From Acidocella sp. 35-58-6 (GTDB lineage: Bacteria > Pseudomonadota > Alphaproteobacteria > Acetobacterales > Acetobacteraceae): 6,890 bases of DNA. Both the position numbers and the translations under genes were made by a program. How positions within the stretch are numbered: the first letter of the stretch is position 1; each line of letters begins with the position of its first letter. The DNA is taken from positions 1 to 6,890 of the forward strand of contig NCFD01000062.1 of assembly GCA_002281005.1 (NCBI GenBank), given 5' to 3'. Below, piece after piece: positions 5,248 to 6,890 of the stretch. The notes beneath the pieces are model-generated. The model was not told where the DNA came from. It searched no databases and saw only the letters and a program-made list of their open reading frames with translations.

Positions 5248-6483
5248 ATGAAAGTTACACGACGTAAAGTTCTCGGCACTGCCGCCGTAGCAACCGCTGC
5301 CACTGCTGCCATGCCCACCCTGCCCGCCCGCGCGGCTGGCAAATCACTCACCATCGGCGTTTGCAGTGATTTCTCTGGCCCTTACAGCGATGTCGGCGGT
5401 GAAACCTCAGTGGCTTGCGTTAAGCAGGCTCTGGAAGATTTCGGTGCGGCCAACAAGGGTTATGATGTCACCGTGATTAAGGGCGACCATCAGAACAAGC
5501 CAGACGTTGGCGCGGGCCTGGCCCGCCAGTGGTTCGATAGCGGTGTGGATTTGCTGATCGACGTGCCGAACTCCGCCGTGGCGCTCGCCATCGCCGGTGT
5601 CGCTGCTGAGAAGAACAAGGCCTACATCAACTCGAACGCGGCAACCTCGCTATTGACTGGCACCAAGTGCAACGCCCAGACCATCCACTGGACCTATGAC
5701 ACCTACATGCTGGCCCATTCCACGGGCGGCGCCATGGTGGCAGCCGGTGGTAAAAAATGGTTCTTCGTCACCGCCAACTACGCCTTCGGCCAATTGCTGC
5801 GTGACCAGACCGAAGCCGTGGTGAAAGCCGCTGGCGGTACCGTGGTGGGCGATGCACCGTATCCGTTCCCGCAAACTACCGACTTCTCTTCCTTCCTGGT
5901 GCAGGCTCAGGCTTCAGGCGCCGACGTGCTTGGCTTGGCGAATGCTGGCAAGGATACGGTTAACTCGATCAAACAAGCCCACCAATTTGGTATCACCGAA
6001 TCCGGCATGAAAATCGCCGGTCTACTGATCTTCCTTAACGACGTTCATGGCCTGGGCCTGGATATCGCGCAGGGGCTGATTTTGACCGAGAGCTTCTATT
6101 GGAACATGAATGACCGTACCCGCGCCTTCACCAAGCGCGTGCTGCCGAAGACCCCGAACAACTATCCATCAATGGGTCATGCAGGTTGCTATTCAGGCGT
6201 CCTGCACTTCATGAAGGCCGTTGATGCGATCGGCGTGGATGCCGCCAGCTCAGGCGCTGCCGTGGTTGCGCAGATGAAGAAAATGCCAACCGATGACGAT
6301 GCATTCGGCAAGCGTTCAGTGCGTGAAGACGGCCGCTTTATGTGCCCGTCCTATCTGTTCCGCGTGAAGAAGCCGGGCGAGAGCAGCATTGCGTGGGATT
6401 ACTACGACCTGCTGCACACCACCCCGCCGGATGAAACCTTCGCGCCGCTGGCCACTGAAGGTTGCCCGCTCGTAAAAGCCTAA
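5248..6483 (+). CDS. ABC transporter periplasmic substrate-binding protein (Peripla_BP_6, Leu/Ile/Val-binding type) with Tat-like signal
   Basis: A 411-aa type I periplasmic binding protein. Residues 1-30 form an export signal: TRRKVLG (4-10) fits the twin-arginine pattern (S/T-R-R-x-hydrophobic), followed by an alanine-rich core and ARA before the likely cut near 29-30. The mature part opens with LTIGVCSDFSGPYSDVGG (34-51), the usual first strand and binding loop. It continues with INSNAATSLLTGTKC (127-141), HWTYDTYML (147-155), KKWFFVTANYAFG (169-181), DFSSFLVQAQASGADVLGLANAG (212-234) and ESFYWNMND (281-289). These resemble, from memory, an alphaproteobacterial group near the aromatic-acid binders of Rhodopseudomonas, but the ligand is not established. 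Six cysteines are present (39, 57, 141, 314, 366, 406), allowing up to three disulfides. Phe and Asn codons end mostly in C, unlike the operon at 1128-3672, suggesting high expression. The gene sits between livF and livH. Confidence 0.92.
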   Translation: MKVTRRKVLGTAAVATAATAAMPTLPARAAGKSLTIGVCSDFSGPYSDVGGETSVACVKQALEDFGAANKGYDVTVIKGDHQNKPDVGAGLARQWFDSGVDLLIDVPNSAVALAIAGVAAEKNKAYINSNAATSLLTGTKCNAQTIHWTYDTYMLAHSTGGAMVAAGGKKWFFVTANYAFGQLLRDQTEAVVKAAGGTVVGDAPYPFPQTTDFSSFLVQAQASGADVLGLANAGKDTVNSIKQAHQFGITESGMKIAGLLIFLNDVHGLGLDIAQGLILTESFYWNMNDRTRAFTKRVLPKTPNNYPSMGHAGCYSGVLHFMKAVDAIGVDAASSGAAVVAQMKKMPTDDDAFGKRSVREDGRFMCPSYLFRVKKPGESSIAWDYYDLLHTTPPDETFAPLATEGCPLVKA

Positions 6484-6530
6484 GTTTACCGGTGTTCGCA
6501 CCTGTGAATGTAATCTGACGACCACGACGA

Positions 6531-6566
6531 CGCTGCCGTTGAAACCTAAAAGGTTTCAGCGGCGCG
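6531..6566 (+). terminator. Strong hairpin between the binding-protein gene and livH (attenuator or mRNA-stabilising stem)
   Basis: GCCG, T and TGAAACCT (6535-6547) pair with AGGTTTCA, G and CGGC (6551-6563) as a 13-bp stem with one G-U pair and a 3-nt loop. CGC (6531-6533) and GCG (6564-6566) extend it past a bulged T at 6534. The sequence after it, GTTATGTTT, is T-rich but not a clean run. Because livH follows with its own ribosome site, complete termination would silence the permease. Partial termination, or protection of the upstream mRNA from 3' decay, fits better and would give more binding protein than permease. Confidence 0.65.
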
Positions 6567-6594
6567 TTATGTTTCTGCAAGGAACCAACACCCA

Positions 6595-6890
6595 ATGACC
6601 ATGATTTTCGGCAAGCCCGCACCGTTGCTATTCGGGCAACTTGTGCTCGGCATCATCAATGGCTCCTTCTATGCCATGCTCTCGATGGGGCTTGCGATTA
6701 TTTTTGGCCTCCTGCGGATCATCAATTTCGCGCATGGCGCGATGTTCATGATCGGGGCCTTCGTGACCTGGGGATTGCTAAACTATTTGAACATCAATTT
6801 CTGGTTCGCCCTGATACTAGCGCCCCTCATTGTTGGCGCGGCTGGTTATGTGCTGGAACGCACGGTGATCCAGCGGATTTATAAACTCGA
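6595..6890 (+). CDS. livH: Branched-chain amino acid-type ABC transporter permease LivH, N-terminal part (runs off window)
   Basis: The first 98 codons of an integral membrane permease; the rest lies beyond the window. The protein begins MTMIFGKPAP, followed by a hydrophobic helix (about 11-37) with the family's G-x-x-N-G-x-x-Y-A-(M/L)-L-(S/A)-(M/L)-G-L-A motif. LRIINFAHGAMFMIGAF (40-56) is the hallmark LivH segment. Two further hydrophobic stretches lie near 45-64 and 69-86, before the loop ERTVIQRIYKL. LivH pairs with LivM to form the channel, driven by LivG and LivF and fed by the binding protein. The start at 6595 has AAGGA at 6579-6583 (11-nt gap); ATG 6601 is in frame two codons later but farther from that site. 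livM is expected downstream. Confidence 0.93.
   Translation, partial: MTMIFGKPAPLLFGQLVLGIINGSFYAMLSMGLAIIFGLLRIINFAHGAMFMIGAFVTWGLLNYLNINFWFALILAPLIVGAAGYVLERTVIQRIYKL

Noticed and set aside
1..6890. CRISPR array, insertion sequence, integrase, toxin-antitoxin or phage-defence genes
   Set aside because: No direct repeat array, terminal inverted repeats, transposase motifs or defence-type domains were seen on either strand.

Overview
The window looks like chromosomal DNA of an alphaproteobacterium, probably a member of the Rhodospirillales/Acetobacteraceae. This is inferred from the gene order RNase E/G then yacG, from a zinc-ligand-poor DksA of the alphaproteobacterial type, and from the style of the liv-type ABC transporter. 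No database search was possible, so the lineage is an inference.

Layout. (1) Positions 3-346, + strand: the last 63 codons of an RNase E/G family protein, overlapping by 4 bp a 51-aa YacG-type zinc protein. (2) Positions 349-470 hold two candidate terminators facing each other, one for yacG and one for the convergent dksA. (3) dksA lies on the - strand (471-887). Its leader and a good sigma70-like promoter occupy the 240-bp gap that also serves the divergent operon. (4) Positions 1128-3672, + strand: three genes each overlapping the next by 4 bp. They encode a divergent four-carbon acid sugar kinase (DUF1537/OtnK) relative, a soluble DPM1-like family 2 glycosyltransferase, and a VTT/TVP38-type polytopic membrane protein. 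(5) Positions 3767-6890, + strand: a branched-chain-amino-acid-type (HAAT) ABC importer in the order livG, livF, periplasmic binding protein, livH. The last gene runs off the window end.

How the genes work together. The first block is RNA metabolism and gyrase control; DksA is the RNA polymerase partner of ppGpp. In the three-gene operon, the glycosyltransferase probably charges a polyprenyl phosphate with a sugar, and the VTT protein may move or recycle the lipid. The kinase-like protein has lost most hallmark residues of its family and its role is unknown. In the importer, LivG and LivF are the two ATPases, LivH one of the two permeases, and the Tat-type binding protein sets the substrate, probably an organic or aromatic acid or amino-acid-like compound.

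Most notable: the degenerate DUF1537 protein coupled to GT2 and VTT genes; a perfect 10-bp inverted repeat just ahead of a TTG-started livG; and a strong 13-bp hairpin between the binding protein and livH. No CRISPR array, mobile element, rRNA or tRNA was seen.
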